This document shows positions 22,384 to 30,878 of a stretch of 35,622 bases of DNA, piece by piece. The notes beneath the pieces were generated by a model. It had not been told where the DNA came from. It saw only the letters and a program-made list of their open reading frames with translations, and made no database searches. Source of the stretch: a virus; the IMG/VR virus record IMGVR_UViG_3300044972_001663, positions 1 through 35,622 of that record; one strand, 5' to 3'. Within the stretch, counting starts at the first letter, position 1, and each line of letters opens with the position of its first letter. A program made the position numbers and the translations under genes.

Positions 22384-22429
22384 GTAGAAAATGTAGCATA
22401 AATTGACCGAGGTGTGTAGGATTAATCAT

Positions 22430-22933
22430 ATGACAACCGAAACCCCCGTGCGTTTGAAAATCAGGGAAAGAAGTTGCGGAACTTGCACCAAGTGCTGTGA
22501 AGGTTACCTAACCGCAACGGTTGGTGATATCAGCCTTTACCCAGGAAAGCCATGTCATTTTGTGGAAATGAACTGTGGGTGTTCTATTTACAAAGATAGA
22601 CCAGTAGAGCCATGTCAAACCTTTAAATGTGAGTGGCTAAACCAACCGCTAATACCAGAATGGTTGAAGCCCAACTTGAGCAATGCCATTTTTATTTATT
22701 ATCCCCCAATTCCGGACGCACCATCAAATTCGATTGAAGCATATGAACATACCAAACTCGTAGAGGCTGGTAGCAAAATCACTGCGCAGACGCTGTCTTG
22801 GGCAGTGGCTCACTATACGTTCAATGGTTTGAATCTCACGTGGGAATACGACCACGGAACAGGAGGCGCAATCGGCTCTGAGGATTTTGTAAAAACATAT
22901 TATGGAGAAGGATACAGAGCGGGTCGGAGGTAA
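22430..22933 (+). CDS. YkgJ-type Cys-cluster (zinc/iron-chelating) protein
   Basis: A 167-residue protein from the ATG with AGGA eight bases upstream. The N-terminus carries CGTCTKCCEGY, followed by CHFVEMNCGCSIYKDRPVEPC and FKCEW, the pattern of the YkgJ family, which binds zinc or an iron cluster. Such proteins are often encoded near peptide- or protein-modifying enzymes. Its presence among oxygenase genes suggests metal supply or a redox role, but this is not proven. Confidence 0.7.
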   Translation: MTTETPVRLKIRERSCGTCTKCCEGYLTATVGDISLYPGKPCHFVEMNCGCSIYKDRPVEPCQTFKCEWLNQPLIPEWLKPNLSNAIFIYYPPIPDAPSNSIEAYEHTKLVEAGSKITAQTLSWAVAHYTFNGLNLTWEYDHGTGGAIGSEDFVKTYYGEGYRAGRR

Positions 22934-22939
22934 TAGCAT

Positions 22940-23371
22940 ATGTCCATGGAAAATCAAAATCAAGATTACTGGATTAAAAGAGGCTTTGAATTAAATGTTC
23001 CATCTTGGGAAGAAGTGATACACAACTTCAATCAAAGCGTAATCAGGCAATACCCCATAGTTCATTTTCCTCTTGGTTTTTTTCACTCCCTAGATGGGCA
23101 TGAAATAGATACGGTTAAGCCGGTTCTGGAAAAACTCAAACTAACGGTTGCTCATGTTTATTTCAATGTGTCAGTTGATGCAAGTGGATTTGGTATGCAC
23201 GTTGACCCTGTGGATGTCTGGTATTGGCAGGCATGTGGAACAACAGTCTGGGAGATAGATGGCGGCCCAACATGGGAACTCAGTCCTGGGGACTTAGTTT
23301 TTATCCGTGCTTGGGTGGGACATCGCTCTACTGCGTTGACTCCTCGCATTGGGTTGTCAATGTCTCTTTAG
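22940..23371 (+). CDS. cupin/2OG-Fe(II) oxygenase-like protein, 143 aa
   Basis: A 143-residue protein with GGAGG before the ATG. The C-terminal half is a double-stranded beta-helix: GFGMHVDPVD gives the metal ligands H87 and D89, and RAWVGHRS gives H128. The spacing and WELSPGDLVFI segment fit JmjC-type or cupin 2-oxoglutarate oxygenases. It is short, so a partner or simple substrate is likely. The next gene converges on its 3' end and overlaps it. Confidence 0.65.
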   Translation: MSMENQNQDYWIKRGFELNVPSWEEVIHNFNQSVIRQYPIVHFPLGFFHSLDGHEIDTVKPVLEKLKLTVAHVYFNVSVDASGFGMHVDPVDVWYWQACGTTVWEIDGGPTWELSPGDLVFIRAWVGHRSTALTPRIGLSMSL

Positions 23372-23999
23372 CAAGCAATTGTTCTTCTTCTATTTTTTTC
23401 ATAATATTTGGGTGCATTTGGTCAAAGTTGAAAGCAATCACAGTTTTCCTATTGGCTGACAGGAACGCGGCAGACCTGTGTATTAGCTGCGCTGGAAAAA
23501 TAACAATGTCACCCTCTTCAGCCGTAAATGAAAAAAGCTTCTGAGTGAATGGCTCAATATATTCGGTAATATGTGATTCGATTGGGGTTTCAAGAAAATA
23601 AATTCCAGCCCAATTACAACCGCAGTGTGGGTGCCATTGATGATGGTCTTTTGTATTGTACTGCTGGAACCATATGGAATTAATTTCTGGTAAATGCCAT
23701 CCGAGTTGATTGGGCATGGTAGATAAAACATTCATAATTTTTGGAGTTACAAAATCAACCCACGGTCTATTGGTGACAGTATCGACCATTAGGTAATCAT
23801 ATTTTGTTATGCGCTGATATCGGTCGTCTGGCTTCGTGACCGTAGTATCAACTCTTTCAACGCGTTCAATCATGTCTAGGATTATTTGTTTATTTTCGTA
23901 GTGGTACGGCATCTTTCTTACGAAGTACTGCATTACAAGCGGGAAGACCTTTGTGTCGTTATCTAACATATTTGTTTTCAGCACCTTCCAATTTCCCAT
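23328..23999 (-). CDS. 2-oxoglutarate/Fe(II) oxygenase-like protein (phage type)
   Basis: A 223-residue protein. QQYNTKDHHQWHPHCGC (H123/H125), then FTAEEGDIVIFPAQLIHRSA (H174) and NRKTVIAFNFD (R184) form the double-stranded beta-helix core found in many phage oxygenases that use an H-x-H or H-x-D ligand pair. GGAG precedes the ATG. It overlaps the upstream oxygenase gene by 41 bases, so the two are co-translated. The substrate is unknown. Confidence 0.75.
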   Translation of the reverse strand: MGNWKVLKTNMLDNDTKVFPLVMQYFVRKMPYHYENKQIILDMIERVERVDTTVTKPDDRYQRITKYDYLMVDTVTNRPWVDFVTPKIMNVLSTMPNQLGWHLPEINSIWFQQYNTKDHHQWHPHCGCNWAGIYFLETPIESHITEYIEPFTQKLFSFTAEEGDIVIFPAQLIHRSAAFLSANRKTVIAFNFDQMHPNIMKKIEEEQLLAKETLTTQCEESTQ

Positions 24000-24597
24000 A
24001 CTTCTCCAGTAGGGGTAATTCCCTCAAAAGCCTAGCGTCGTGATTTGACTCATTTTCTTCGGATTTCAAATGAGGTTTTCTAAAAAACCAATGTTCAGGT
24101 TCGGCAAAATGGAAAAAAATCATATGGACAAAACTCATCGGATTCCTGCTAGGGAAAACCTCTCTCCAGTGAAGGTCATTTTCTCCATCGTAAACAACTG
24201 CCCAATTATCCTTCAAGGTGAATGCCTCACCGTTGACGTATAGTGGCCAATCAACATTGGACGACAACTGAAGGTCAATTGTGTAACTACAAGCATTGTC
24301 GTCTAGGTGGGCGGGAAGATTTGGAAGTGGGTTCAAGAACCCTGAGTATTTTGCGCTTTTTATATAAGACTGCTTGGCGGTTTTGGAAAAATTATCAGAG
24401 GCAAGTTCATATAACCGGTCGTGCATTTCGTCGGGAAGAATTATTGGGCTGTCATCCTCCCTCTCCCCGTTTGATGGCCTGATGCTTGATGTGTAACGAC
24501 CGTGCTTTTTATCTATCACTCTCTGAGAAGAATTGATTTGTTCAATAATTAGTGACAACTGTTCCGCAGTGAACACATCTTTGATTACGTGTGCCAT
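23959..24597 (-). CDS. 2-oxoglutarate/Fe(II) oxygenase-like protein
   Basis: A 212-residue protein. Key residues are LPAHLDDN (H97, D99), DLHWREV (H143, R145) and the ending FFHFAEPEHWFF. The same layout, including the HF..PEHW end, appears in the middle domain of the 720-residue protein at 19931, so the two are homologous. GGAGCGAAG precedes the ATG. It is the third gene of the minus-strand cluster. Confidence 0.7.
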   Translation of the reverse strand: MAHVIKDVFTAEQLSLIIEQINSSQRVIDKKHGRYTSSIRPSNGEREDDSPIILPDEMHDRLYELASDNFSKTAKQSYIKSAKYSGFLNPLPNLPAHLDDNACSYTIDLQLSSNVDWPLYVNGEAFTLKDNWAVVYDGENDLHWREVFPSRNPMSFVHMIFFHFAEPEHWFFRKPHLKSEENESNHDARLLRELPLLEKYGKLEGAENKYVR

Positions 24598-24625
24598 TCT
24601 TCGCTCCGTTGTAAAAACGGTTTAC

Positions 24626-25333
24626 CTATTCCCCAACAACTGTTGGTTCAACTTGATTCATGTCTTTATTCGGTAGAAGGTATGGGGAGTACGGCTCTGG
24701 TGTATCGCACATTATGAATGTACTGATAATCCACTTGTCGCTGGAGATTGGCACGGCCCCACAGTGTGGGTGTGTCCAATTGGCTGGGAACAGGGCAATG
24801 TCTCCAGCATTTGCTTTAACCCGAACCTCGTTGTCTGGAAAGATTGTTTCGCCACCAATATCAACCGTATTCAGGTACAGAATCGCCCCAAGGACCCTTG
24901 ATGTAGATTGACCGCCCGTCCAGACGTCGCCATCAATATGCACCCTGTAATACCCTTGTCCCTTTTCATATTTTTGAAGTCTCCACCCAGTGTGTTTCGG
25001 GTTTGGTGCAGTTCTGAGAAATGGGTACTCCTCTAGGTAGAGAGATAGCGCCGCATTGACGGCACTATCAACCTCGCTCTCAATTTTCATAAACGTGCTG
25101 TGCTGCGGAAGATTCAGTGGGGCTATGGTGTCATATGAATAGCTGAAATCAGATGTGTGTTTTATAATTTTTTGAACACCACCCAGTGTTGGTCCTGGGT
25201 AGAAAAGTTTGTCAAAAGAATCCCTGCATGCATCAACCAGTTGACTGCAGGATTCGCTACTTAGCATTGATTTGGCAACAGCAATGTGCGAACCCCTACC
25301 TGCTGGAAACTCTAATAAATGAAAGTTTGACAT
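24626..25333 (-). CDS. prolyl-4-hydroxylase-type 2OG/Fe(II) oxygenase
   Basis: A 235-residue protein with all elements of a P4H-type domain: WRLQKYEKGQGYYRVHIDGD (H132, D134), LGAILYLN, GGETIFP, NAGDIALFPANWTHPHCG (H188 or H190) and K200 for 2-oxoglutarate binding. It overlaps the upstream gene by one base. Of the free-standing enzymes it is the closest to collagen-type prolyl hydroxylases. Confidence 0.8.
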   Translation of the reverse strand: MSNFHLLEFPAGRGSHIAVAKSMLSSESCSQLVDACRDSFDKLFYPGPTLGGVQKIIKHTSDFSYSYDTIAPLNLPQHSTFMKIESEVDSAVNAALSLYLEEYPFLRTAPNPKHTGWRLQKYEKGQGYYRVHIDGDVWTGGQSTSRVLGAILYLNTVDIGGETIFPDNEVRVKANAGDIALFPANWTHPHCGAVPISSDKWIISTFIMCDTPEPYSPYLLPNKDMNQVEPTVVGE

Positions 25334-25752
25334 TATCCCTTTTCTACCATAAATTCATGAGTCTCAATCTCCTTGTCTTTGTGCTTTACAATTATCTTGT
25401 ATAGCCCTTCTGATTTCGGGAGAATAGCAAACCTCAATGTTCTTTTGTCTTGAATCATCGTTGTGATTTTTGTTTCTTTGTCCTTGTAGAAAACAAATAA
25501 ATCAATATCGCTAGACGGAATTATGTCATTAGAATAATATGCCATAAAAGATGAGTCAACAATTAACTCATGGTCGGGCAAAAGCATTACTGGCTGTTCT
25601 GGGATGAGGAGCAGTCCAACCTTCGTTCGGTCAAAATCAACATCTTTTGCTATCTCGGCGTAACCAAGCATAATTGGAACTACGAACTCTGTTGACAACG
25701 CAGTTGCCTCAGGGAGCATGGATTCGTCTGGGCAATATATATACCTAAGCAT
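25333..25752 (-). CDS. hypothetical protein, 139 aa
   Basis: A 139-residue beta-rich protein (MLRYIYCPDESMLPEATALS...). It lies between an unknown phage family and the prolyl hydroxylase, in one operon with tight overlaps. The C-terminal half (LRFAILPKSEGLYKIIVKHK) looks like an immunoglobulin-like or beta-sandwich fold. No family recognised. Confidence 0.6.
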   Translation of the reverse strand: MLRYIYCPDESMLPEATALSTEFVVPIMLGYAEIAKDVDFDRTKVGLLLIPEQPVMLLPDHELIVDSSFMAYYSNDIIPSSDIDLFVFYKDKETKITTMIQDKRTLRFAILPKSEGLYKIIVKHKDKEIETHEFMVEKG

Positions 25753-25755
25753 CTT

Positions 25756-26616
25756 CTACTCCAAACTCTTGTCTATCGCGTGCTGTTCCTTTTTATACTT
25801 GCCTTCCCATTTCTCTTCTCTAAACACGGCATCAAATCCAAGGTTGTCTAAAATTTTATGCATACCTTCGTCGCCCTTTAGGAGTGATGATTTTTTAATA
25901 ATTTGTGAGCGCTTAAATGGAATCACGTGCAACAAGGGTGTCCCTGCCTCCACATTAAAACCGTTTGCTGTTTTTATATTGAAGACCACATTGCAATGAT
26001 GGTACGAGTCCGTATTGACAACTCCAGCTAAGATGTCGTAGTCGTTATTTGGTTCCCACTGGGGCTGTATGAAAAGACAAGACCAACCCGGAGCGGTTTT
26101 AAGCAACCACGGATTTGTTAGTTTGAGGTAGTCGCTATCTGGGCGACCCTTAACATCCCTGATTGGGCATTCACCAGTTTGCCTGTTCGCAAACTGTTGC
26201 CCTTGAACAACTTCCTGACTAAATATACGATGCTTATCCATGAACTCAGGAGGATTGTCATGTATAGCCTCACTTGCAGCGGAAGATTGCCTGTATGTCG
26301 TGTAACGTGCATACCACTTAGACTCAAGTTTTGAAACTGGCGGACGCACTTCAAGTCCTGCCCATAATGGAATCGTATAACCCATTCTCATATAGTCACC
26401 AAGGCCGTAGCATCCACGTAAACCCATGTCGCCAGCAAGTATGTTTTTGTACCAATCTGGAGTTTTTCTGTTATTTGCGTAAATCGCTATCCTTGGGTGC
26501 CATAACTCGTTGGCAATTGGCACGGCAAGAAGTTCTCCTTCTTTAGGCGTTCTAATATCCTCAAATATTTCTGCTTTTTGAAGCGAACTCTTAAACTTTT
26601 TTGAAAATAGACGCAT
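25756..26616 (-). CDS. conserved phage protein, DUF6065-like
   Basis: A 286-residue protein with the pattern LTNPWLLKTAPGWSCLFIQP, then ILAGVVNTDSYHHCNVVFNI and EAGTPLLHVIPFKR, which I recognise from a conserved family in cyanophages and bacteria (DUF6065-like). It overlaps the end of the halogenase gene by 26 bases. AAAGGTGAT precedes the ATG. Function unknown; the association with halogenase and oxygenases suggests a shared pathway. Confidence 0.55.
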   Translation of the reverse strand: MRLFSKKFKSSLQKAEIFEDIRTPKEGELLAVPIANELWHPRIAIYANNRKTPDWYKNILAGDMGLRGCYGLGDYMRMGYTIPLWAGLEVRPPVSKLESKWYARYTTYRQSSAASEAIHDNPPEFMDKHRIFSQEVVQGQQFANRQTGECPIRDVKGRPDSDYLKLTNPWLLKTAPGWSCLFIQPQWEPNNDYDILAGVVNTDSYHHCNVVFNIKTANGFNVEAGTPLLHVIPFKRSQIIKKSSLLKGDEGMHKILDNLGFDAVFREEKWEGKYKKEQHAIDKSLE

Positions 26617-28063
26617 GTGGTATCACCTTTGTTTTCATACGGTCGATGGACAACTCGGAGAAATGCTCTTTCATTTCCTTTCTTGAAGCATATGCCTCTA
26701 TTTCCATGGTCGCAACTTCCCTGTTGAGGACTCCCTGTCCTTGTGCAACATGCCAAAAGTGGGGTGATGCAAACAATTCATAACCGCCATGATTAAAAAT
26801 TGGTATGTCAAAATCATGTGGTGTGCGTTCTTGCCAAAGGTCAAGGAGTTCTTGGAGGGAGTCCGGTATTTGTGCAGATTTTTGTGCAATCCACATCTCG
26901 GAGTCGTCCCTGTCAGAAATATAATGCAAGGCAATCATACACAGGGCATTATTCATCAGAGCCTCAAACCTCTTGTGATACTGCGTAATCATTGCTTTTG
27001 ATTCAGGTGTAATTGTCGGTATTAGCGAGCAAATCATTTTTGCTTGAATAATTGAGGTAGAAATTGATGTTGCTTCTAGCGGCTCAATAAAAGCAGAGGA
27101 CAAACCAGTACATACAACATTTTTGAATAGTTGCGTTTTGTAGTGTCCTGATTTCCATTTAATGATTCGCGGCTCAATATGGTCACCGTGTATTTCCTGT
27201 ATTTCCTTCACGGCCTGTTCGTCTGAACAGAAGTCGGATGAATAGATATAACCATTGCCACGGCGCTCTTGGGTTGGTATCTCAAACATCCAACCACTTG
27301 GCATCGCTCTTGCCCTTGTGTATGGATGTATATTCCCATCTTCTTGGCTTGGTGTAGGGAATACAGCAGAACTGTCGCACGGGAGGTACTTCCGGTAATT
27401 AACAAATTCGTCATCTGGAAGAATGCGTGACATTATCGCTCTGTGGAACCCAGTTGCATCCACGAAGAAATCGCCAGCAATGTTTCTTTCTCCGTCAAGT
27501 TTGATTGATTCAAGCCAGCCGGTTTCCGAATTTTGAACTACATCAACAATTTCACCCTCAATAAATCTGATTCCTCGTCTTGCACCAAGATTTCTGAGAT
27601 ATTCATTTAATTTGAATGTATCAAAATGGAATTGGTTGGTGAGATTATGTATTTCGTTTAATGGTCTGTCTATAATCATGTCATCAAGCAGTCGATGCGA
27701 AGTCACGTTCGTTAGCAACATGTTATTTTCTAGGGCGTAAGCATAATTCCCAGAATATCCATAAACAGTTTTTTGTCCTAATGCAATGCTATGGAAATAG
27801 TACGGGGTGTGTTTTGTCCAATTTTCGTAATAGATTCCGTACTTATGAGTTGCCTTGGTCGCCGTAACCATTTCACCCTTGTTCATGCCAAGGGAATCGC
27901 AAAATTGTCGCCAATGCTCAGTCGAGCCCTCTCCAACACCGATGATTCCAATTTTTGAAGAAGATACAACGGTTACTTTGTGGTGTGGTAAGGCGTGATT
28001 TAGGGTTAATGCCGTTATCAAACCAGCAGTCCCCGAACCGCAAACAATTATCTCTTTATTCAT
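26591..28063 (-). CDS. flavin-dependent tryptophan-type halogenase
   Basis: A 490-residue protein. FAD-binding GSGTAG is at 9-14, GVGEGSTEHW at 42-51, and the catalytic lysine equivalent is K74 in ATHKYGIYYENW. The family motif WxWxIP appears as WMFEIP at 258-263, with Phe in place of the second Trp. FIEPLEATSIS contains the conserved Glu region. It should use reduced FAD, oxygen and halide to halogenate an aromatic or indole substrate. A phage halogenase is known from cyanophage (VirX1). The start is two bases after the preceding stop, so it is coupled. No flavin reductase is seen in the window, so a host one would be needed. Confidence 0.85.
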   Translation of the reverse strand: MNKEIIVCGSGTAGLITALTLNHALPHHKVTVVSSSKIGIIGVGEGSTEHWRQFCDSLGMNKGEMVTATKATHKYGIYYENWTKHTPYYFHSIALGQKTVYGYSGNYAYALENNMLLTNVTSHRLLDDMIIDRPLNEIHNLTNQFHFDTFKLNEYLRNLGARRGIRFIEGEIVDVVQNSETGWLESIKLDGERNIAGDFFVDATGFHRAIMSRILPDDEFVNYRKYLPCDSSAVFPTPSQEDGNIHPYTRARAMPSGWMFEIPTQERRGNGYIYSSDFCSDEQAVKEIQEIHGDHIEPRIIKWKSGHYKTQLFKNVVCTGLSSAFIEPLEATSISTSIIQAKMICSLIPTITPESKAMITQYHKRFEALMNNALCMIALHYISDRDDSEMWIAQKSAQIPDSLQELLDLWQERTPHDFDIPIFNHGGYELFASPHFWHVAQGQGVLNREVATMEIEAYASRKEMKEHFSELSIDRMKTKVIPHASIFKKV

Positions 28064-28065
28064 GG

Positions 28066-28671
28066 TCAGCTAAACCAGGTGACCATCGAGTATTTAATCT
28101 CTTCGCTATTTTCGCCTGTTGGTTTTGCATAGTGATAAAAAGGAAAGTTTGAAGGGAATATAACAACGCTTCCCGCTACGGGCTTTAATTCGATATCCAA
28201 AAATGGAAAAACTAATTCTCCACCGTCAGTAACATCATTCATAAAAGCAACAACACTAAAAACCCTTGAGTTGTCTGGGTGGTGGTCTACGTGTCCTTTG
28301 TATTCTGCTCCACGACCGTACTTGAGCAAACCCCAACCATCGTTCTTTGATACCTGAATATTAAATGTGTTTCTGTAGTTCCAGACACATTCTTCAAGTT
28401 TCTTGTTAATGGACTGCATTTCCTCAATAAGAGGCTTAAGTCTTTCTACTTGACATTCTTCAAGTGGGACATAAAGCGGATTTAAACTTACAACCAAATT
28501 TGACCTGTAGTCACTTATGGTGTGGTCTTTGTCCCCGCCAGTAGATGCCCTGTTCCACTGTAGATAGCCCCAGTCTTGCTTGGTTTCTTCTTCAACCAAT
28601 GGAATGAATCTTGGGTTTCTAAATGCAGATTTGTATTCGTGTATGAATTGACCGTGCTCAATTATTTCCAT
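28066..28671 (-). CDS. prolyl-4-hydroxylase-type 2OG/Fe(II) oxygenase
   Basis: A 201-residue protein with LLKYGRGAEYKGHVDHHPDN (H127, D129), VAFMNDVTDGGELVFPFLDI, KPVAGSVVIFPSNFPFYHYA (H180) and a distal K193. It is close in layout to the C-terminal domain of the 720-residue protein. It is the first gene of the minus-strand enzyme operon and lies directly downstream of the collagen-like tail gene, with the halogenase following. Confidence 0.8.
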   Translation of the reverse strand: MEIIEHGQFIHEYKSAFRNPRFIPLVEEETKQDWGYLQWNRASTGGDKDHTISDYRSNLVVSLNPLYVPLEECQVERLKPLIEEMQSINKKLEECVWNYRNTFNIQVSKNDGWGLLKYGRGAEYKGHVDHHPDNSRVFSVVAFMNDVTDGGELVFPFLDIELKPVAGSVVIFPSNFPFYHYAKPTGENSEEIKYSMVTWFS

Positions 28672-28713
28672 AGATTAACCCTACATCATTTCTTTGTTGT
28701 GTTTTTAATGATA

Positions 28714-30132
28714 TTAGTCTATATCTGCGATTACTGTTGATGTAGAGACTGATGCTGTGACTTCTTGTCCCAGAACGATAACGGCACCAACTTGACCAGT
28801 TGCACCCGTTTCGCCTGCCGCTCCTGGGTTTCCTGGATTTCCTGTTCCAGCGGCTCCACCTGGGACTGTTGCATTGTGCCCTGCTGGGTTGATTCCAGTC
28901 GTATTTGGGTTTGCTTGATGGGTGTGACCATTTACCGCCGCATTGTGTCCTTGGGTATGAGGGGTCGGATGGGTATTATGACTGGCGGCGGTATGAATAT
29001 GGTGGAAAGTCGGATGCGTATGCTGGTTCCCAAGATGGTGAGCAGGCTGTTGTCTTGCGGCATTATGACCTGGGTTACCTGGGTGGTGATGGGAATAAGG
29101 GTTTCCAGGGGTATGGTGCGCCCCTCTATGGGCTGCAGGTCGTCCTTTAGCAGCAGAAGTATGGTGTGCACCAACATGAGCGCCAGAGTGTGTTGCCGTA
29201 CCATGACTTCCTGGATTATGAAATGGGTTTCCGGGGGCGTGGAAGTGATACGGCGTAGCAATGTTATGTGCGATTCCATAAGCAGGGTTTGTGGCCGCCG
29301 CAATATGGGATGCTCCATCTGGGTTCGCTTGGTGAAATGGAGATGCTGCAGTATGTGTCGGAACTTCTGTGTGCGGATTTATGTGTGAAAAAGGATTTCC
29401 AGGGTGGCTTGTTCCTGGCGATGTAGAACCTGTATTTCCGCTGGTTCCAGCATTTCCTGGGTTTCCTGGGTTGCCAGCAGTACCGACCGTTCCTTCGGAA
29501 ACAAATGTTCCTGAGCCAGTCACTATCTTCGCTAAGACCACGACCATTCCGCCGCCTTGACCACCAGCGCCGCCGGTTCCACCCGTTCCTGCTGTTCCTG
29601 CTGTTCCTGGGTTTCCAGGCGTTGCTGGTGCCGTTCCTGCTCCGCCGGGATTTGCTGAACCAGCATTACCAGCAGCACCAGAGGCGCCAGATGCACCTAC
29701 TGCGCCAGCATAAATTTTCTGAAGTTCTCCGCCAACAAGTCTGGAGCCAGATATCAACTCGTCAAAGTTTGTAATTTGTGAAGCAGTGATTGAACCGCCA
29801 ATAGCATTTGCTGAATTGTACGAAATGTTTCCGTCGTTTCGGGTAAGAACCGTTCCACCCAAAACAGAAGTCGTTTGAGATGTTCCAGAAGGCATTCCTA
29901 TAGTTCCATTGTTTGTCAATGTTTCCTTGACAAAAATCTTAAATCCGTTGGTGAAAAGTGTTGCGCCTGAGTTTACGGTGAGATTTGTGAAGTAATAGTC
30001 TCGGGTCAAGAAGTTGACTCCGCTTGCATAGATGATGTTTCCATCTAAACCGTTACCAAAGAGTTTATTTAATTTGGCCTGATAAGCATCCGTTGTTGGG
30101 CTTAGGAGACCGCTGATTTTTTGAAAGGCCAT
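28714..30132 (-). CDS. collagen-like, histidine-rich tail protein
   Basis: A 472-residue protein from an ATG three bases after the preceding stop; the frame is open further but that part is an artefact of the neighbouring gene. Residues 1-140 are a beta-rich domain similar to the gene upstream (FTNLTVNSGATLFTNGFKIF). Residues 140-240 are Gly-rich and collagen-like with NPG units. Residues about 243-428 hold some 36 histidines with HPGNP, HHHPGNPG and TPGNPY motifs, an unusual His-rich domain. A last collagen-like stretch (GTGNPGNPGAAGETGATGQ) leads to the C-terminus. NPG units are candidate sites for prolyl hydroxylation by the adjacent enzymes. Histidines may bind metal ions, as in some phage fibre tips. 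Confidence 0.75.
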   Translation of the reverse strand: MAFQKISGLLSPTTDAYQAKLNKLFGNGLDGNIIYASGVNFLTRDYYFTNLTVNSGATLFTNGFKIFVKETLTNNGTIGMPSGTSQTTSVLGGTVLTRNDGNISYNSANAIGGSITASQITNFDELISGSRLVGGELQKIYAGAVGASGASGAAGNAGSANPGGAGTAPATPGNPGTAGTAGTGGTGGAGGQGGGMVVVLAKIVTGSGTFVSEGTVGTAGNPGNPGNAGTSGNTGSTSPGTSHPGNPFSHINPHTEVPTHTAASPFHQANPDGASHIAAATNPAYGIAHNIATPYHFHAPGNPFHNPGSHGTATHSGAHVGAHHTSAAKGRPAAHRGAHHTPGNPYSHHHPGNPGHNAARQQPAHHLGNQHTHPTFHHIHTAASHNTHPTPHTQGHNAAVNGHTHQANPNTTGINPAGHNATVPGGAAGTGNPGNPGAAGETGATGQVGAVIVLGQEVTASVSTSTVIADID

Positions 30133-30134
30133 GA

Positions 30135-30878
30135 TTACCCGACTTGCAAATAGATTGACGTCCCAGCGGCGCAACCAGTAGAACCCGCCACCTCGACTGT
30201 TATTCCCGACTGTAGCACATTGCCAGAAGAGATGATAATAACCACCCCACCACCGCCGCCGTTTACAAGACTGGGTGTTGCTTTTGCAGAAATGAATGAG
30301 GTTGACGTTGAGCAGGATATATACCTTGCTGCAATAATTACGACTCCTCCACCCTCGCCACCAGTAGCAGAACCACCAGCACCGCCACGTAGAAATGTCG
30401 GGGTTGTAGAAGTCGCAGAAACAGCCCATCCACGAACCGCCTGCATGGCGTGATAATAATAGTTAGTCCCACCTAATGCTGCCGTTGGCGCAGTTGCTGT
30501 TTGTGTTGCAGAAGCCCCACCAAGACTGTGGGTAACGCTGGTGTTTAATGCACCACCCTGCGCAATGGAGCCAGATGTTGCAAAACCCACAACATATCCG
30601 ATTCTCGCACCTGCACCAAGGGTTAATGTGTCTTTAACGAATATTCTGTAACCATTCGGGTTGAGTGTGATTCCATCATTAATCGTGAGATTGGTGTACT
30701 GCTTGTCTGACGACAGAGACGTGTTTGATGAGATGGTTACCGAACCATCAATACCAGAACCGTAAATTGGGTCAGGCGTATTTAGGAGCGCGACAGATTT
30801 GGTAAACGAGTCAGATAGCGATGAAGTTCCCTCCGCTGAGGAAACTGTCGTTCTGTTCAAGCGAACAAACGACGGCAT
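30135..30878 (-). CDS. tail-fibre protein with Gly-rich C-terminus
   Basis: A 247-residue protein. Residues about 30-110 share a domain with the next gene (YTNLTINDGITLNPNGYRIF against FTNLTVNSGATLFTNGFKIF), implying gene duplication. The C-terminal half has Gly-rich loops (GGAGGSATGGEGGGVVIIAA, NGGGGGVVIIIS), as in glycine-rich adhesin tips. It shares one base with the gene before it. Confidence 0.7.
   Translation of the reverse strand: MPSFVRLNRTTVSSAEGTSSLSDSFTKSVALLNTPDPIYGSGIDGSVTISSNTSLSSDKQYTNLTINDGITLNPNGYRIFVKDTLTLGAGARIGYVVGFATSGSIAQGGALNTSVTHSLGGASATQTATAPTAALGGTNYYYHAMQAVRGWAVSATSTTPTFLRGGAGGSATGGEGGGVVIIAARYISCSTSTSFISAKATPSLVNGGGGGVVIIISSGNVLQSGITVEVAGSTGCAAGTSIYLQVG

Noticed and set aside
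28765-29388. 207-codon antisense frame within the collagen-like gene
   Set aside because: Arises from Gly/His/Pro-rich codons on the other strand; composition Cys/Arg/Trp/Met-rich and not protein-like.
30133-30429. N-terminal extension of 99 residues on the collagen-like protein
   Set aside because: It is a frame shadow of the upstream fibre gene, rich in Trp, Cys and Arg, and the ATG at 30132 directly follows the preceding stop.
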